Positions 47,718-60,279 are shown, counted from the stretch's first letter. The stretch: 64,000 nucleotides of DNA from Colocasia esculenta (GCA_014218235.1 CM024760.1:12814049-12878048); one strand, 5' to 3'. Notes: generated by a model not told the origin, from the sequence alone. A program made the numbers and translations.

Positions 47718-47813
47718 TGTAACACCCCGAAAAATTTTATTTGTTGAAAAATATGGTTACTAGACTTAACTATTATTATGAGATTGAAATAATTAAAATC
47801 TGGGATTAATTGG

Positions 47814-48825
47814 TGATACGGGGTTTTCCTCGCAGGTCGGCCGACCGCGAGGTCAGCCGACCACATCGGAAGACAGAGGCCGATGTTTCACATAGCCAGC
47901 ATTAGCTGTCTGATGCTATAAGTCGGAATCACCTCAGCTCCTCTATCAGCTCGGCTAGGAGCTCCGTCAGAGCCTACCCGATAACTAACATATGCTTCTC
48001 GGGAAAGAGCTCACATGATTTACGAGGCAGATGAGGGAAGATACGAGGTTTATGAACCAATTGGTGCGGTGAGTTCCCAGCAGGTCGGTTGAATCCTCAG
48101 GTTTAGCCGACCTCCATAAGGGCTCTGGCCGACGACTTATCTTTAGATGATATTGGCATTTCTCACTCCGACGATTGAGAAGGATCAGTTTCGTGACCCT
48201 CGGTCTTTCTACTGCTCGGACGGTGTGGTTTCCCTCGTAAGAATCCGACCTAAAGCCCGAGCTTAACTAACCTCCGTCTAGCACCTCGGACCGACTTCTT
48301 CAGCTCGGCCAGAGGATCTAAGCCTGAACAAAGTCGACGTGGAGAACGTGCGCGGTGCACCTCCGTAACGTGGCTCATGTGGTAGACCACGATCCGAAGA
48401 TCATGGAACGGTTAAGCACGGCCATTAAGACCACGATCGCCATGACCTGGCAGTACGTGGGCAACCCCAAATCTGGCATCAATCACAGAAACCACCAGCG
48501 AGATTGGCGGGCTCGTCCAGCTAATACACAGGTGTCCTAACACTATATAAAGGGCAGACACTCCACAGGCGCAGGCACGCTGTTCTACTCCAGGCTAGGC
48601 CATTCTGCTCGGCTAGCGACTGACAAGAGCGTCGGAGTGTCTCCCCGCCGAGGCCTCTTGGCGGGCTTTGCAGGTCAGGTAGGGAGCTCAGAATAAGCAT
48701 CACACATCGGCCAAGCGCGCCTCAGACGGGATTCATCAGCTTGGTCGTCTTGGCTCACTCTTCGATGAGAAGCGCCTCAACGGTCACCTCGGCCTGAGCC
48801 GACCTATGTTACTTTTGTAGTAACA
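47814..48825 (+). repeat. Left LTR of E
   Basis: 1012 bp, TGATACGGGG to GTAGTAACA. Promoter TATATAAA at 48544-48551 (CACTATATAAAGGGC), about 730 bp in. GC-rich with repeated TCGGCCGA-like words. Confidence 0.93.
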
Positions 48826-48843
48826 TTAGCGCCGTTTGTGGGA
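48826..48843 (+). other. Primer-binding site of E
   Basis: TTAGCGCCGTTTGTGGGA directly follows the LTR. It closely resembles the TTGGCGCCGTCTGTGGGA type site of Tat-lineage elements and differs from the initiator-Met sites of the other elements here. Confidence 0.75.
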
Positions 48844-49349
48844 ACACGCTACGAAAGGTCAGTGCGGTCCCCTTCAACTCTATAGTTGATCCCAACTATG
48901 TTCGGACACTGAGGAGCCCTTCAAGCATCATCTGTGGTCGACAAGGGGGCCAATCAGCAGCTTGCGTAAGGATATTCCGATAATAAGCGTTTGCACAGAA
49001 AAGTTTAAGCCGATTGTACAACTCTTAGTACAAGTCATATCCCCATCTCGGGGAGCTCAGTGACCGAACATCGAATTCTTCATCATAGGCGACCTACCCT
49101 TGTATTGAGTATCGCGACTATAGGCCCGAACAAAAGGCCACTAATGAATGTTTGATGTCCTCGGTCATGAGGACGACGAGTTGTGTCGTGTGCTGGTCAG
49201 ATACACCATGAACCTGCTTTAAATGTTGTGATTTTTCGATTATATTTATCTTGAATATGTATGCTTTGATGGTGATCGAAAAGTTGAAACTACCACATCG
49301 TGATTTGATACCTCGTGGGCACTTAGTCGATACTGACAGTGGAGAACAA

Positions 49350-50105
49350 GACAGAGAAACAGACGTCATAGTTCTAGACGAGGTCGCTTCGACACTCTCC
49401 ACGAACCAAGGGACGACGTCCGACGTTATCTGAAGGCGTGGTCGCTCCGGCATACGCAAACATGGACGTCGTAGTTCTGGATGAGGTCGCTTCGGCACTC
49501 TCCACAAATCGAGGGACGACGTTCGACGTTATCTGAAGGCGTGGTCGCTCCGGCACACGCAAACGTGGACGTCGTAGTTCTGGACGAGGTCACTTCGGCA
49601 CTCTCCACGAACCGAGGGACGACGTCGGACGTTATCTGAAGGTGTGGTCGCTCCGGCACACGCAAACGTGGACGTCGTAGTTCTGGACGAGGTCGCTTCG
49701 GCACTCCATGAACCGAGGGACGACGTCCGACGTTATCTGAAGGTGTGGTCGCTCCGACACACGCAAACGTGGATGTCGTAGTTCTGGACAAGGTCGCTCC
49801 GGCACTCTCCACGAACCGAGGGACGACGTCTGACGTGATCTGAAGGCGTGGTCACTCCGGCACACGCAAACGTGGACGTCGTAGTTCTGGACGAGGTCGC
49901 TTCGGCACTCTCCACAAACCGAGGGACGACGTCCGACGTGATCTGAAGGCGTGGTCGCTCCGACGAACGCTAGAAACGAATGTCGTGTTCGCTGGACGAG
50001 GTCGCTTAGGCACTCATCAGGAATTAAGGCAAGGCGTGGTCGTTTTGGCACACGCAGATGTGGGCGTGGTAGTTTTGGATGAGGTCGCTTCAGACTCCAC
50101 ATGAA
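49350..50105. repeat. ~102-bp minisatellite, about seven units
   Basis: TGGACGTCGTAGTTCTGGA-like words recur near 49363, 49464, 49566, 49669, 49770 and 49872, with decayed units to about 50100. Each unit contains GACGAGGTCGCTTCGGCACT, CGAGGGACGACGTCCGACG and GTGGTCGCTCCGGCACACGC. Overlapping ORFs rich in Arg/Pro/Ser on the - strand arise from the repeats, because 102 is a multiple of three. Confidence 0.95.
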
Positions 50106-50563
50106 CCGAGGAGACGATGTCCGACCAAATTTGATAACGAGGTTACTTTGGCTCTTAATTTACTTGGATGTCATGAATCGAAAACAATCATCACCCTATA
50201 GCTCATCCACACTAAATGAACGAAGGCCTTCGCCAGGGACTAAGGCGACATCTGGCGAAACCGTATATAAGTTCGCTACGAACAAAGTCAAGTGATCACC
50301 CTAGCATTCTTTCGAGACTAAGCCGACCTTGCGTTCATATCGAAACAGGTCGCCACCTAAATAACGGGTTATCGGAATACCCACTGCTGGTCGGGTCATA
50401 TCGCGAGGATGGCGTTATGAATGATCACCGATAAGGACTAAACCGAAGGAATGTTCTCCAAGAAAACCGGCGACTACAGCGTCAAGTTTGCAAATGGATA
50501 AAAGAGGAGAATTCATTGATAGAAGAGGATGTACAACGTAAGCAAAGTTCAGGGTCTGGACGT

Positions 50564-52493
50564 CTAATCAATGACGACGTCGTCCGAGCCGACCACATTC
50601 TCAGCACCGGGGGTGTTGGTCTCCTCGGCAATAACTCTCTCGGTGGCATCCTCGATTGCCCCTTCCATCGCAGAAGAGAGCGTCTCATCAACGACAGATG
50701 CGACGTGCTCGTTTGCAGGGTTGTCCTCGGCTGCCTCCTCCTCGTCATCATCCAAGCCCGATAGGTCATACTTTGGGTGGAGTTTCTGGATGCGTTCGAT
50801 GTAGTGGTCGAAACCCGCCTTGAAGAGTTTGTCAACCTCATCGTTCAGCTCCTCGGATTCGCGGTACTCAGTGATGACCTTGTCATGCTTCTCTCTGGCT
50901 AGCTCCGAGCTACGAGCTTTCGCCGCTACGAGTTGTTCCTCCTTTGCCACAAGGGCCTCTTCGAGATCCTTGACCGTCCGCTGAAGACGAGCAACATCTT
51001 GCTCGGCTCTTTGCGTCTTCAACTGCTCCTCGGCAACAAGCTTCTCGGCCTTATTCTCGGTAGCGATGATTTTCTTCTCGGCCTTAGAGACGCGATGGTC
51101 GACCGTTATCTTGGAGGTTTCCACCTTTTTGAACAGGGCCCCGACCACGCCCAACTGAGTCTACACTGAGCTGTAGAAGTCTTCCACTAACTCGTTCGCT
51201 CTCTTGGCCGAGGAGTGGGCCAGCACTTTCATCGGGGTCGCCCGACGAGCCCACTCAGTAGCAGAGAGCTCTTCTGTCTGCACCGACACCGGATGGGGGC
51301 TCGTGATCGGCATGTCATGCTGGCTGTCGGTCGGTGGCTCCATTAGTTCTCGTATCCTCCCTTGAGACGTCGGTCGAGTATCCGACGATCGGCGCTTAAC
51401 CTCCCGAACTTTGTCGCTGGCTAGCTCCTCCCCCGGGCGCTTCGATGGCCTTGTGGCGCTCTTTTTGCCTCGTCCTGAGAACCTCTGTGCTGCTCGATCG
51501 GCAAGCGAGATTCCTCATCTTGGGCCGACATCGGGAGCAGCCGACGACTTACCCTTGTCGGTCATTTCTGCGAGTAGAGGTGGTTGGTCAGTTTTCAATC
51601 ACATATCGCATAAAGTTGACGTCGGCAAGAGAATGACCTTTATCGGCCTTGGCAATCAACTTGAATAGCTCGTCTGAAGGTTGATATAGGTCGGGTGGAT
51701 CCAACACCTGTAAAGAATCAAAATCCGCAAGCTCGGATTCGACAAGGGTCGGAGCTCGGAAGACTTTACTACGTATGTTTACCGATGACCAGGTGGTCGG
51801 AAAGGGCCACGTAGCTGAACAGTGAACGAAGACAAAATTCCTCTTCCAGTTATGGACAGAGGAAGGCATGCGACCGAGGATATGCCGACGAAACCGAGCT
51901 GCGAAATATAGCCAGTCCCCAAAAGCTTTGACTGAGAAGCAATAAAAGAAGAGTCGTATGGTCGGAAGGACCTTAGCAAGAGCACAAACAACCAGAAAGC
52001 CGACGACCGACCTCCATAAGTTGGGAGTCAATTGCGACAAGGCGACTCCTAGTTTGAGCAGGAGGAGAATGATGAAAGGGTGCAAAGGAAACCGAAAGCC
52101 TGCTCTAACAGCCTCAGTATAGATACAAACTCCGCCTTCCATCGTATAGTGAGTGCGGAGCTGTTTCAAGGCGTGCACGGAGAACCCCTCGGGCAAGATG
52201 AGACCAGGGTGGGTTCTCATCCATTTGATGGTCTCGTCGTCGGTCTCACAAACAGCATCGGCAACGTTGTCAGCCTGCCAACGAGAACCAGAGGTATAGG
52301 ACAAAGGCTTCTTGGGAACATATGACCCAGGATACACCTCGAGGGAAGACTCTTCGGCATTATCTGACGACTGATCATCGTGTCGAGATGACGATGAGGT
52401 AGAGATCTCCTCGGAGGGAGGAGAACCCCCAGACGCAGAAACTTCGCAAAGACGAGGACCAGAGAAGGAAGACGTGAAAGAGCTCGAAGACAT
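50564..52493 (-). pseudogene. Antisense gene of element E, putative gypsy-type transposon domain protein
   Basis: The start ATG 52493 opens a Ser-rich N-terminus. The conserved domain follows (HPGLILPEGFS, GFRFPLHPFI, LGVALSQLTPNLWRSVVGFL), to 51588. A CGCAG acceptor-like site near 51570 leads into a basic segment and then 51343-50564: a Ser/Thr stretch and a long charged coiled coil (KAEKKIIATENKAEKL..AKARSSELAREK) with an acidic tail (LDDDEEEAAEDN). TGA near 51520 and TAG near 51165 interrupt it. Such antisense ORFs are known in Tat-lineage elements. Their function is not established. The gene runs opposite to the element. I infer at least one intron. It probably is no longer translatable in full. 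Confidence 0.78.
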
Positions 52494-52643
52494 TGCTTAC
52501 CTCTGAAGGAAGCAAGTGGAAATCGGAAATGGTTGAAACTCAGACGGGGAACGTCGGCAACGCTGTCGTCGGCACGTCAACTGGTCATCTGATGGGTGAT
52601 TTGCGCACGAAAGCAAGGGCACTCATTCGGCAGCAGACCCTGA

Positions 52644-52651
52644 TATTTATA
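52644..52651 (-). promoter_or_regulatory. TATA box of the antisense gene
   Basis: On the - strand CTATAAATATCAGG lies about 150 bp before ATG 52493, a fitting distance for a leader of roughly 110-120 bases. Confidence 0.5.
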
Positions 52652-53016
52652 GTTCAGGGGGGGCGAACAAATCTGACGGTGGGAGTCCAGTTTGCAGGTC
52701 AGTGGTTGAGATCTATACATGTGGCGTTACCAGATTGGCCACAAGGTGATCCCTCGGATTCTGATCGGCGCGGGCAGCAAGGAGCGCCATGATGGCGCTC
52801 GGGAGGCAGCAGAACGAGGCAGCAGAACGACACCGTGCAGCAGACGAAGCGACGTTCGTCGTAGGGCAGCTTGTCAGTATGGCAGACAAAGCGCCAGGGC
52901 GGCTCTGACAAGATCGTGATGTACACTTATGATTGTAGCATATAATAGCAAGGTGACGTGGCATTTAATAGGTCACGTGGGTGATAGCCACGTGGCAGGT
53001 CACATGCTTTCAGCTT

Positions 53017-54995
53017 TGTTGGCCCTTTTGGTACGGTAGCAAGCTAACCTAAAGGGGGGGTGAATAGGTTTTTCTGAAATCTGAAACAGAAACTTAAACA
53101 CAGAAAATTATCACTTCAAAGTTTGTTAGTTTAGTGTGATAAAGAGTAGCAGTGCGGAAGCAAGTAAACAATCACACAAATAACACAAGGGATTTATCCT
53201 GGTTCGGCCCTTCCCATATGGAAGTCCTACGTCTAGTCCCCAAGCAACCTCTTGGGATTTTACTAACCAAGGGTACAGTCCCCCTCAAGGACAATACAAC
53301 ACCCAGCACCCCAGCTGGTCTTCTTCTCTTTCCCGGGAAAGAAGGCAGCCCACTTCTCTTACAGGTAAAAAAGCCAACCTCTTGGTACAAACCTCAGTGC
53401 GGTTCTGCTAGACGCTAACCCCTAGCTGGGTTAACTACTGGTACAAACCCCAGTTCGGTTCTGCTAGACATAAACCCCTAGCTGGGTTAACTACTGGTAC
53501 AAACCCCAGTTCGGTTCTGCTAGACACAAACCCCTAGCTGGGTTAACTACTGTATACAGTCCTACAGCTGGACAAGATGTCTTTCTTATAAAAGAAAGAA
53601 CAGTGCTGAGAGTTCTACAAGAATGGCCTCTACCCAAAAACTCTCAGCAAAAACTCTCCCCAAGAATTACAATAAGCACAGGGAGAATGAAGAGAGAAAA
53701 GAAAGCTTGAAGACTTGAAAGCTTGAGACGCTTTTGCTTGCTTCTTCTTGGCTCAGGCTCTGTCTCTCTTTCTCTGAGTGTATGTGGAGTTGAAGTTCCT
53801 CACTGGTTATACACTCCTTGAATGATCTTCAGGAAGGCTCTATCTGTTCTTCAGCCATGCTTCATCTCTTATATGAGAGGCTTTTGAATAGATCCGTTGA
53901 AGAGATCCGTTGGAGTTCTAGCCGTTGCTCATCTTCTCTTCATTTGTCTTAATCAGACTCTAGTGGTCTTCGAAGTCTGTAGGCATAGAAGAGAGTGTTA
54001 GCATAAAAGAGTGTTTATAAGATAACAGTGCATGCTACTGTGTTTCTGCTATCATGCTGAAAATAGTAGGTCATATCTTTTTGACAAGACTCTGAAATAT
54101 GCATGCAGCTTTTTGTCAGAAGATATTTGACTTTTCATTAGGCGCCAAGAAACACTTTAAAACATAAGAGAAATCGATGTGAATGTGACTTATACAATCG
54201 TTGTTCATTTATAAGTAAATCGTTGCACATTTATGAACAAATCAATGTGGAGAACAAGTCGTTGTTCTCTCTAAAGAAATCGTTGTGATCACTGAAGAAA
54301 TCGATGTGAAATCTTAAGGAGTCGATGTGGTCACTTATCGAATCGTTATGAGCCAGAAAATCGTTGTTCTTTCCAAAGAAATCGATGTGATCACTAACGG
54401 AATCGTTGTGAGGGCAAATCGTTGCGATCAATAAAGAAATCGATGTGATCACTTGTGGAATCGTTATACGGTCAAATCGATGTTTCACTTAATGAATCGT
54501 TACGAAGGCAAATCGATGCGGTCACTTAAGAAATCGTTACGAGACCCAAATCGATGTGAGCCTTAATGAATCGTTATGAAGGGCAAATCGATGTGAGGGC
54601 AAATCGTTGCGCTCACTTATCAAATCGTTATAAGCCCTAAACGAATCATTATGGCGCTTATAAAATCAATTAAAATCAAATCGTTGTAGCGCTTATAAAA
54701 TCAATCAAAATAAATCGTTGTAGCGCTTATTAATTTGGCACTTGAACTGAAATCGATGTATATGGATTAAACATCGATTTTATCATTTTAGTGCGCCATA
54801 TTGCATCAATGTGAGACTCAACATTTTGCTATGAGATTGATGCGACACAGATGAAACAAAATATTCAATAATATTTAATTAACCATAAAAACAAAGATAT
54901 ATCATCATAAATTTTGTTATCACAAAGATATACTTGATATCATCATAAGTTTTGTTATCACCAAAATACAAGGACAAATAGAGAGTGGTTCAACA
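53017..54995 (-). repeat. 3' LTR of F
   Basis: 1979 bp with TGTTG/CAACA ends. It contains three 56-bp repeats (from 53383, 53439, 53495; TGGTACAAACC..CTAGCTGGGTTAACTAC) and an array of AAATCGATGTGA/AATCGTTGTGA words (about 54170-54790). On the - strand a TATA-like ATATAAGAG lies near 53868-53876. Confidence 0.95.
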
Positions 54996-55012
54996 ATCTC
55001 CCCCTTTTTGGT
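54996..55012 (-). other. Polypurine tract of F
   Basis: On the - strand ACCAAAAAGGGGGAGAT directly precedes the LTR start TGTTGAACC. This is where plus-strand DNA synthesis begins in such elements. Confidence 0.85.
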
Positions 55013-55403
55013 GATGACAAAATTTATGCGAATTTTCGGACATAAATATATAATGTATAGAAAATGCAGAAAATTCATAGAACATACAAATTCTCTCCCT
55101 TTTTGTGATTAACCAAAAAGGAAGGATCTTACCATGCATTCTCTCCCCTTTGAGAAACTTTTCTTACCATTTGGGGGGTTCAATAATGATAGACGATAAG
55201 GAATAACTCCCCCTTAATTTGTGCTCCCCCTTAGTGTGAAACTCTCCCTGAATGAGACTTGCAACTAGTTATTAGTAATACTGAAATTTTAAAATAAATA
55301 AATAACTACTCCCTCTTCAAATATGAGTTGGATGAAGAGTTGGCAGTCATCCTTGCCTTGAGCATCCTTGATCCTGATGCTCCAAGGCTAACCTGCAAAC
55401 GAA

Positions 55404-57185
55404 TTACTCAAAAATAGGTACCCAAGTCTTTTTGGGTCCTTGATGATTAGATGCATGATAAAAACCTTTAGGTACCCAAACTAAGTGTCTTGTTGTGCAG
55501 GTGTTTACAGTGTGTCCTAGTTTATTGCAATGAGAACAATAATGAATATGGATTGTTTTGTTGTTCTTATTATCTTTGTACTGTCTGTTTAGACTATAAC
55601 TTTTGGAAATATTTTCCTTTACAGGAGCCTTTTTTTGAGGCATCTTGGTTTCTTTTACAAATTTTGGTAAAGCATATTTTCCTGAAATTGTGGCTTGTTT
55701 TCCTTTTACCGAAGGTATGTATCCAAGCCCTTGTTTGTTATTTCCAGATTTTGATCCTTTTAAGCATAGGGCTAAAGATGTTTTCCCTTTAGTTAATTTT
55801 CTAACTGATTCTTTTAAATACACATTTTCTTCAGTTAGAGTTTTTAGTTTTTCTTCCAACTCTAATTTTTCATTATCCTTGCTCTTTAAATTTTCATTCA
55901 AAAGAGAATTATTATCTTTACTGTCCTTTAATTATTTTTCTAGTTGCTCCAATTCGGATTTAAGATCAGAATTGGTGTTTTCCAAGCAAGTAGTGTTGTT
56001 TTTCAGATCTTTTAGTTCTTTTACAACACCCTTATGTTTTTCATATAGTTCATTAAAGACTTCTTCTAAGTCTTCAGACTCTGATCCTGAATCGCTGCAA
56101 GAATCAAAGGAAGGTTCAGAGTGTACCTCATCTAGTTTTACCATGAGGGCTAGATTTGCCTGCTCTTTCTCTGATTCAGAGCTTGATGAGCTTGACGATT
56201 CTGAGTTTGTATCTTCCTCATTTTCCCAAGCAGCCGCCATAGCTTTTCTTTTAAATTTCTTGTGCTGCTTCTTGGTTTTTACTGTTTGGCCAGTCTTCTT
56301 AAGCCTTGGACAATCTGGTCTCAGATGTCCAGGTTTTTTGCATTCATAGCAGACTGGTTCTTTCTCCTTTTTCTCCTTCTTTTGGATCCTTCTTGATCCT
56401 TTGTTCTTCTTCTTTAAGATCTTCTGAAGCTTGGACAGTACTTCATCAGCATCATTATCTTTAGAATCTACATTTTGGGAACTAGAAGAAGAGGTGGAAG
56501 GAGCAGCTACAACTTTAAGAGCATTAGTACATTTCTTCTTAGATGAGCTTTCAGATAATCGCTCCATATTTATTTCATGTGCCATGAGAGAACCTATTAA
56601 ATTATCAATAGAGAGTTTGTTTAAGTCATGGGCTTCTTCAATAGCAGTTACTTTAGGTGTCCATGAAATAGTTAAAGACCTAAGTATCTTTCTAACAGTT
56701 TCTTCATTTGAAAGAGTTTTACTAAGAGAATTTAAACCTACTACTATGCTTGAAAATCTATTATACATAGTAGTAATATTTTCGTTTGAAAGCATTTTAA
56801 ATTGTTCGTATTGTGAAACAAGAATATCTATTCTAGTTTGTTTCACTTTATCCGTTCCTTCATAAGTTATCTGCAGTTTATCCCATATTTCTTTAGCGGA
56901 TTTGCATGCAGATACTCTACTAAATTCCTTTTTGGATAAAGCACAACATAAATAATTTTTTACTTTAAAATTTAGAGATAGTTTATTTTTATCAGCAGGT
57001 GTAATGTCAGTAGTGCCTTCAACGGGAATAATAACAAAGTCACCTACCTTAATTACCTGCCACAGATCAAAGTCTGTGCCTCGAATGAAGCATTCCATCC
57101 TCATCTTCCAATATTGGTAGTCTTCTCCATCAAAGAATGGAGGTCTGGTGACTGATTGTCCTTCTGCATATCCTTGAGCTGCCAT
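55404..57185 (-). pseudogene. gag of F, one in-frame stop
   Basis: A single frame of 594 codons from ATG 57185, 50 bp after the primer-binding site, to the stop ending at 55404. It is interrupted only by TAA at 55932-55934. The older copy has CAA at that place (338-340), so this is a C-to-T change. The N-terminus has the copia-type gag start (RPPFFDGEDYQYWKMRM), and the capsid-like UBN2 region follows (AKEIWDKLQITYEGTDKVKQ, ISWTPKVTAIEEA). After it come a Ser-rich linker, a Lys-rich stretch, a first zinc knuckle CYECKKPGHLRPDC near residue 280, an acidic/Ser region and a Glu/Lys coiled coil that contains the stop. A second knuckle CSHCNKLGHTVNTC is near the C-terminus, which ends HQGPKKTWVP. 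It would form the particle. Enzymes must come from elsewhere. Confidence 0.9.
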
Positions 57186-57234
57186 GGATCTTTGCTCTAA
57201 GATCGTTGGATCTTCTTTGAATGATCAGAGACCC

Positions 57235-57246
57235 GCTCTGATACCA
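57235..57246 (-). other. Primer-binding site of F
   Basis: TGGTATCAGAGC on the - strand, two bases after the 5' LTR end. Complementary to initiator-methionine tRNA. Confidence 0.92.
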
Positions 57247-57248
57247 CT

Positions 57249-59233
57249 TGTTGGCCCTTTTGGTACGGCAGCAAGATAACCTAAAGGGGGGGGGGGGGTG
57301 AATAGGTTTTTCTGAAATCTGAAACAGAAACTTAAACACATAAAATTATCACTTCAAAGTTTGGTTAGTTTAGTGTGATAAAGAGTAGCAGTGCGGAAGC
57401 AAGTAAACAATCACACAAATAACACAAGGGATTTATCCTGGTTCGGCCCTTCCCACATGGAAGTCCTACGTCCAGTCCCCAAGCAACCTCTTGGGATTTT
57501 ACTAACCAAGGGTACAGTCCCCCTTAAGGACAATACAACACCCAGCACCCCAGCTGGTCTTCTTCTCTTTCCCGGGCAAGAAGGCAACTCACTTCTCTTA
57601 CAGGTAAAGAAGCCAACCTCCTGGTACAAACCCCAGTGCGGTTCTGCTAGAGACTAACCCCTAGCTGGGTTAACTACTGGTACAAACCCCAGTTCGGTTC
57701 TGCTAGACACAAACCCCTACCTGGGTTAACTACTGGTACAAACCCCAGTTCGGTTCTGCTAGACACAAACCCCTAGCTGGATTAACTACTATATACAGTC
57801 CTACAGCTGGACAAGATGTCTTTCTTATAAAAGAAAGAACAGTGCTGAGAGTTCTACAAGAATGGCCTCTACCCAAAAACTCTCAGGAAAAACTCTCCCC
57901 AAGAATTACAATAAGCACAGGGAGAATGAAGAGAGAAAAGAAAACTTGAAGGCTTGAAAGCTTGAGACGCTTTTGCTTGCTTCTTCTTGGCTCAGGCTCT
58001 TTCTCTCTTTCTCTGAGTGTATGTGGAGTTGAAGTTCCTCACTGGTTATACACTCCTTGAATGATCTTCAGGAAGGCTCTATCTGTTCTTCAGCCATGCT
58101 TCATCTTTTATATGAGAGGCTTTTGAATAGATCCGTTGAAGAGATCCGTTGGAGTTCTAACTGTTGCTCATCTTCTCTTCATTTGTCTTAATCAGACTCT
58201 GGTGGTCTTCGAAATCTGTAGGCATAGAAGAGAGTGTTAGCATAAAAGAGTGTTTATAAGATAACAGTGCATGCTACTGTGTTTCTTCTATCATGCTGAA
58301 AATAGTAGGTCATATCTTTTTGACAAGACTCAGAAATATGCATGCAGCTTTTTGTCAGAAGATATTTGACTTTTCATTAGGCGCCAAGAAACACTTTAAA
58401 ACATAAGAGAAATCGATGTAAATGTGACTTATACAATCGTTGTTCATTTATAAGTAAATCGTTGCACATTTATGAACAAATCGATGTGGAGAACAAGTCG
58501 TTGTTCTCTCTAAAGAAATCGTTGTGATCACTGAAGAAATCGATGTGAAATCTTAAGGAGTCGATGTGGTCACTTATCGAATCGTTATGAGCCAGCAAAT
58601 CGTTGTTCTTTCCAAAGAAATCGATGTGATCACTAATGGAATCGTTGTGAGGGCAAATCGGTGCGATCAATAAAGACATCGATGTGATAACTTGTGGAAT
58701 CGTTATACGGTCAAATCGATTTTCACTTAATGAATCGTTACGAAGGCAAATCGATGCGGTCACTTAAGAAATCGTTACGAGATCCAAATCGATGTGAGCC
58801 TTAATGAATCATTATGAAGGGAAAATCGATGTGAGGGCAAATCGTTGCGCTCACTTATCAAATCGTTATAAGCCCTAAACAAATCGTTATCGCGCTTATA
58901 AAATCAATTAAAATCAAATCGTTGTAGCGCTTATAAAATCGATCAAAATAAATCATTGTAGCGCTTATTAATTTGGCACTTGAACTGAAATCGATGTATA
59001 TGGATTAAACATCGATTTTATCATTTTAGTGCGCCATATTGCATCAATGTGAGACTCAACATTTTGCTATGAGATTGATGCGACACAGATGAAATAAAAT
59101 ATTCAATAATATTTAATTAACCATAAAAACAAAGATATATCATCATAAATTTTGTTATCACAAAGATATCCTTGATATCATCATAAGTTTTGTTATCACC
59201 AAAATACAAGGACAAATATAGAGTGGTTCAACA
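57249..59233 (-). repeat. 5' LTR of F
   Basis: 1985 bp, same structure as the 3' LTR. The G run near 57287 is 13 bases against 7 in the other LTR. Confidence 0.95.
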
Positions 59234-59283
59234 AGCTTCACCTCGGCCTACATTCACAGTCCGACATGATCCTAGGGGGCCAA

Positions 59284-60279
59284 TGATATGGGGGTTTCCT
59301 CGTAGGTCAGCCGACCACATCGGAAGATAGAGGCCGACATTTCACATAGCCAACATTACCTGTCTGACGCTACAAGTCGGAATCACCTCAGTTCCTCTAT
59401 CAGCTCGGCTAGGAGCTCCGTCAGATCCTACCCGATAACCAACATACGCTTCTCGGGAAAGAGCTCACATGATTTATGAGGCAGATGAGGGAAGATACAG
59501 GGTTTATGAACCAATTGGTGCGGTGAGTTCCCAGCAGGTCGGTGAATCCTCAGGTTCAGTCGACCTCCATAAGGGCTCTGGCCGACGACTTATCTTTAGA
59601 TGATATTGGCATTTCTCACTCCGACGATTGAGAAGGATCAGTTTTGTGACCCTCAGGCCTTTCTACTACTCGGCCGGTGTGGTTTCCCTCATAAGAATCT
59701 GACCTAAAGCCCGAGCTTAACTAACCTCTGTTTAGCACCTCAGACCAACTTCTTCAGCTCGGCCAGATAATCTAAGCCTGAACGAAGTCGACGTGGAGAA
59801 CGTGCGCGCTGTTCCTCCGTAACGTGGCTCATGTGGCAGACCACGATTCGAAGATCATAGAACCGTTAAGCACGGCCATTAAGACCACGATCGCCATGAC
59901 CTGGCAGTACGTGGGCAACCCCAAATCTGACGTCAATCGCGGAAGCCGCCAACGAGATTGGCGGGCTTGTCTAGCTAATACACAGGTGTCCTAACACTAT
60001 ATAAAGGGCAGACACTCCACATGCGCAGGTACGCTGTTCTACTCCAGGCTAGGCCATTCTGTTCGGCTAGCGTCTGACAAGAGCATCGAAGTGTCTCCCC
60101 GCCGAGGCCTCTCGGCGGGCTTTGCAGGTCAGGTCGGGAGCTCGGAACAAGCGTCACACGTCGACCAAGCGCGCCTTAGATGGGATTCATCGGCTTGCTC
60201 GTCTCGGCTCACTCTTCGGCGAGAAGCGCCTCAATGGTCACCTCGGCCTGAGCCGACTTATGTTACTTTTGCAGTAACA
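59284..60279 (+). repeat. Right LTR of E
   Basis: 996 bp. It lacks a short CGACCGCGAGG segment present in the left LTR and carries scattered substitutions. TATATAAA lies near 59998-60005. It is preceded by the purine tract CTAGGGGGCCAA. Confidence 0.93.

Larger units (their letters stand above)
53017..59233 (-). mobile_element. Complete nonautonomous SIRE/Maximus-like element F, duplication AGCTT
   Basis: Both LTRs are complete and AGCTT flanks the element exactly (53012-53016, 59234-59238). On the - strand the order is 5' LTR (59233-57249), primer-binding site, gag ORF, short 3' untranslated part, purine tract, 3' LTR (54995-53017). The internal region is only 2253 bp and lacks protease, integrase, reverse transcriptase and RNase H. 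LTR copies differ by roughly one base in 50-60 by eye, plus a G-run length change (7 against 13), so it is fairly young. It inserted into E. Confidence 0.95.
47814..60279 (+). mobile_element. Nonautonomous Tat-type gypsy element E, duplication ATTGG
   Basis: LTRs 47814-48825 and 59284-60279 are direct copies (TGATA..TAACA). ATTGG flanks both ends (47809-47813, 60280-60284). The primer-binding site after the left LTR and the AGGGGG tract before the right LTR set the orientation to +. Without the nested element F the internal part is about 4.2 kb. It contains a 102-bp minisatellite and, on the opposite strand, a gene with the putative gypsy-type transposon domain. No gag, protease, reverse transcriptase or integrase is present, so it must have relied on a partner. 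The LTRs differ by visibly more than those of F, which fits E being older than F. Confidence 0.92.

Noticed and set aside
49118..50102. Arg-rich ORFs over the 102-bp repeats as genes
   Set aside because: Overlapping frames produced by a repeat whose length is divisible by three.
53152..53418. 88-codon ORF present in both LTRs of F
   Set aside because: It lies in the LTR and reads across the 56-bp repeats, and its counterpart at 57391 is simply the other LTR. No start context or motif supports it.
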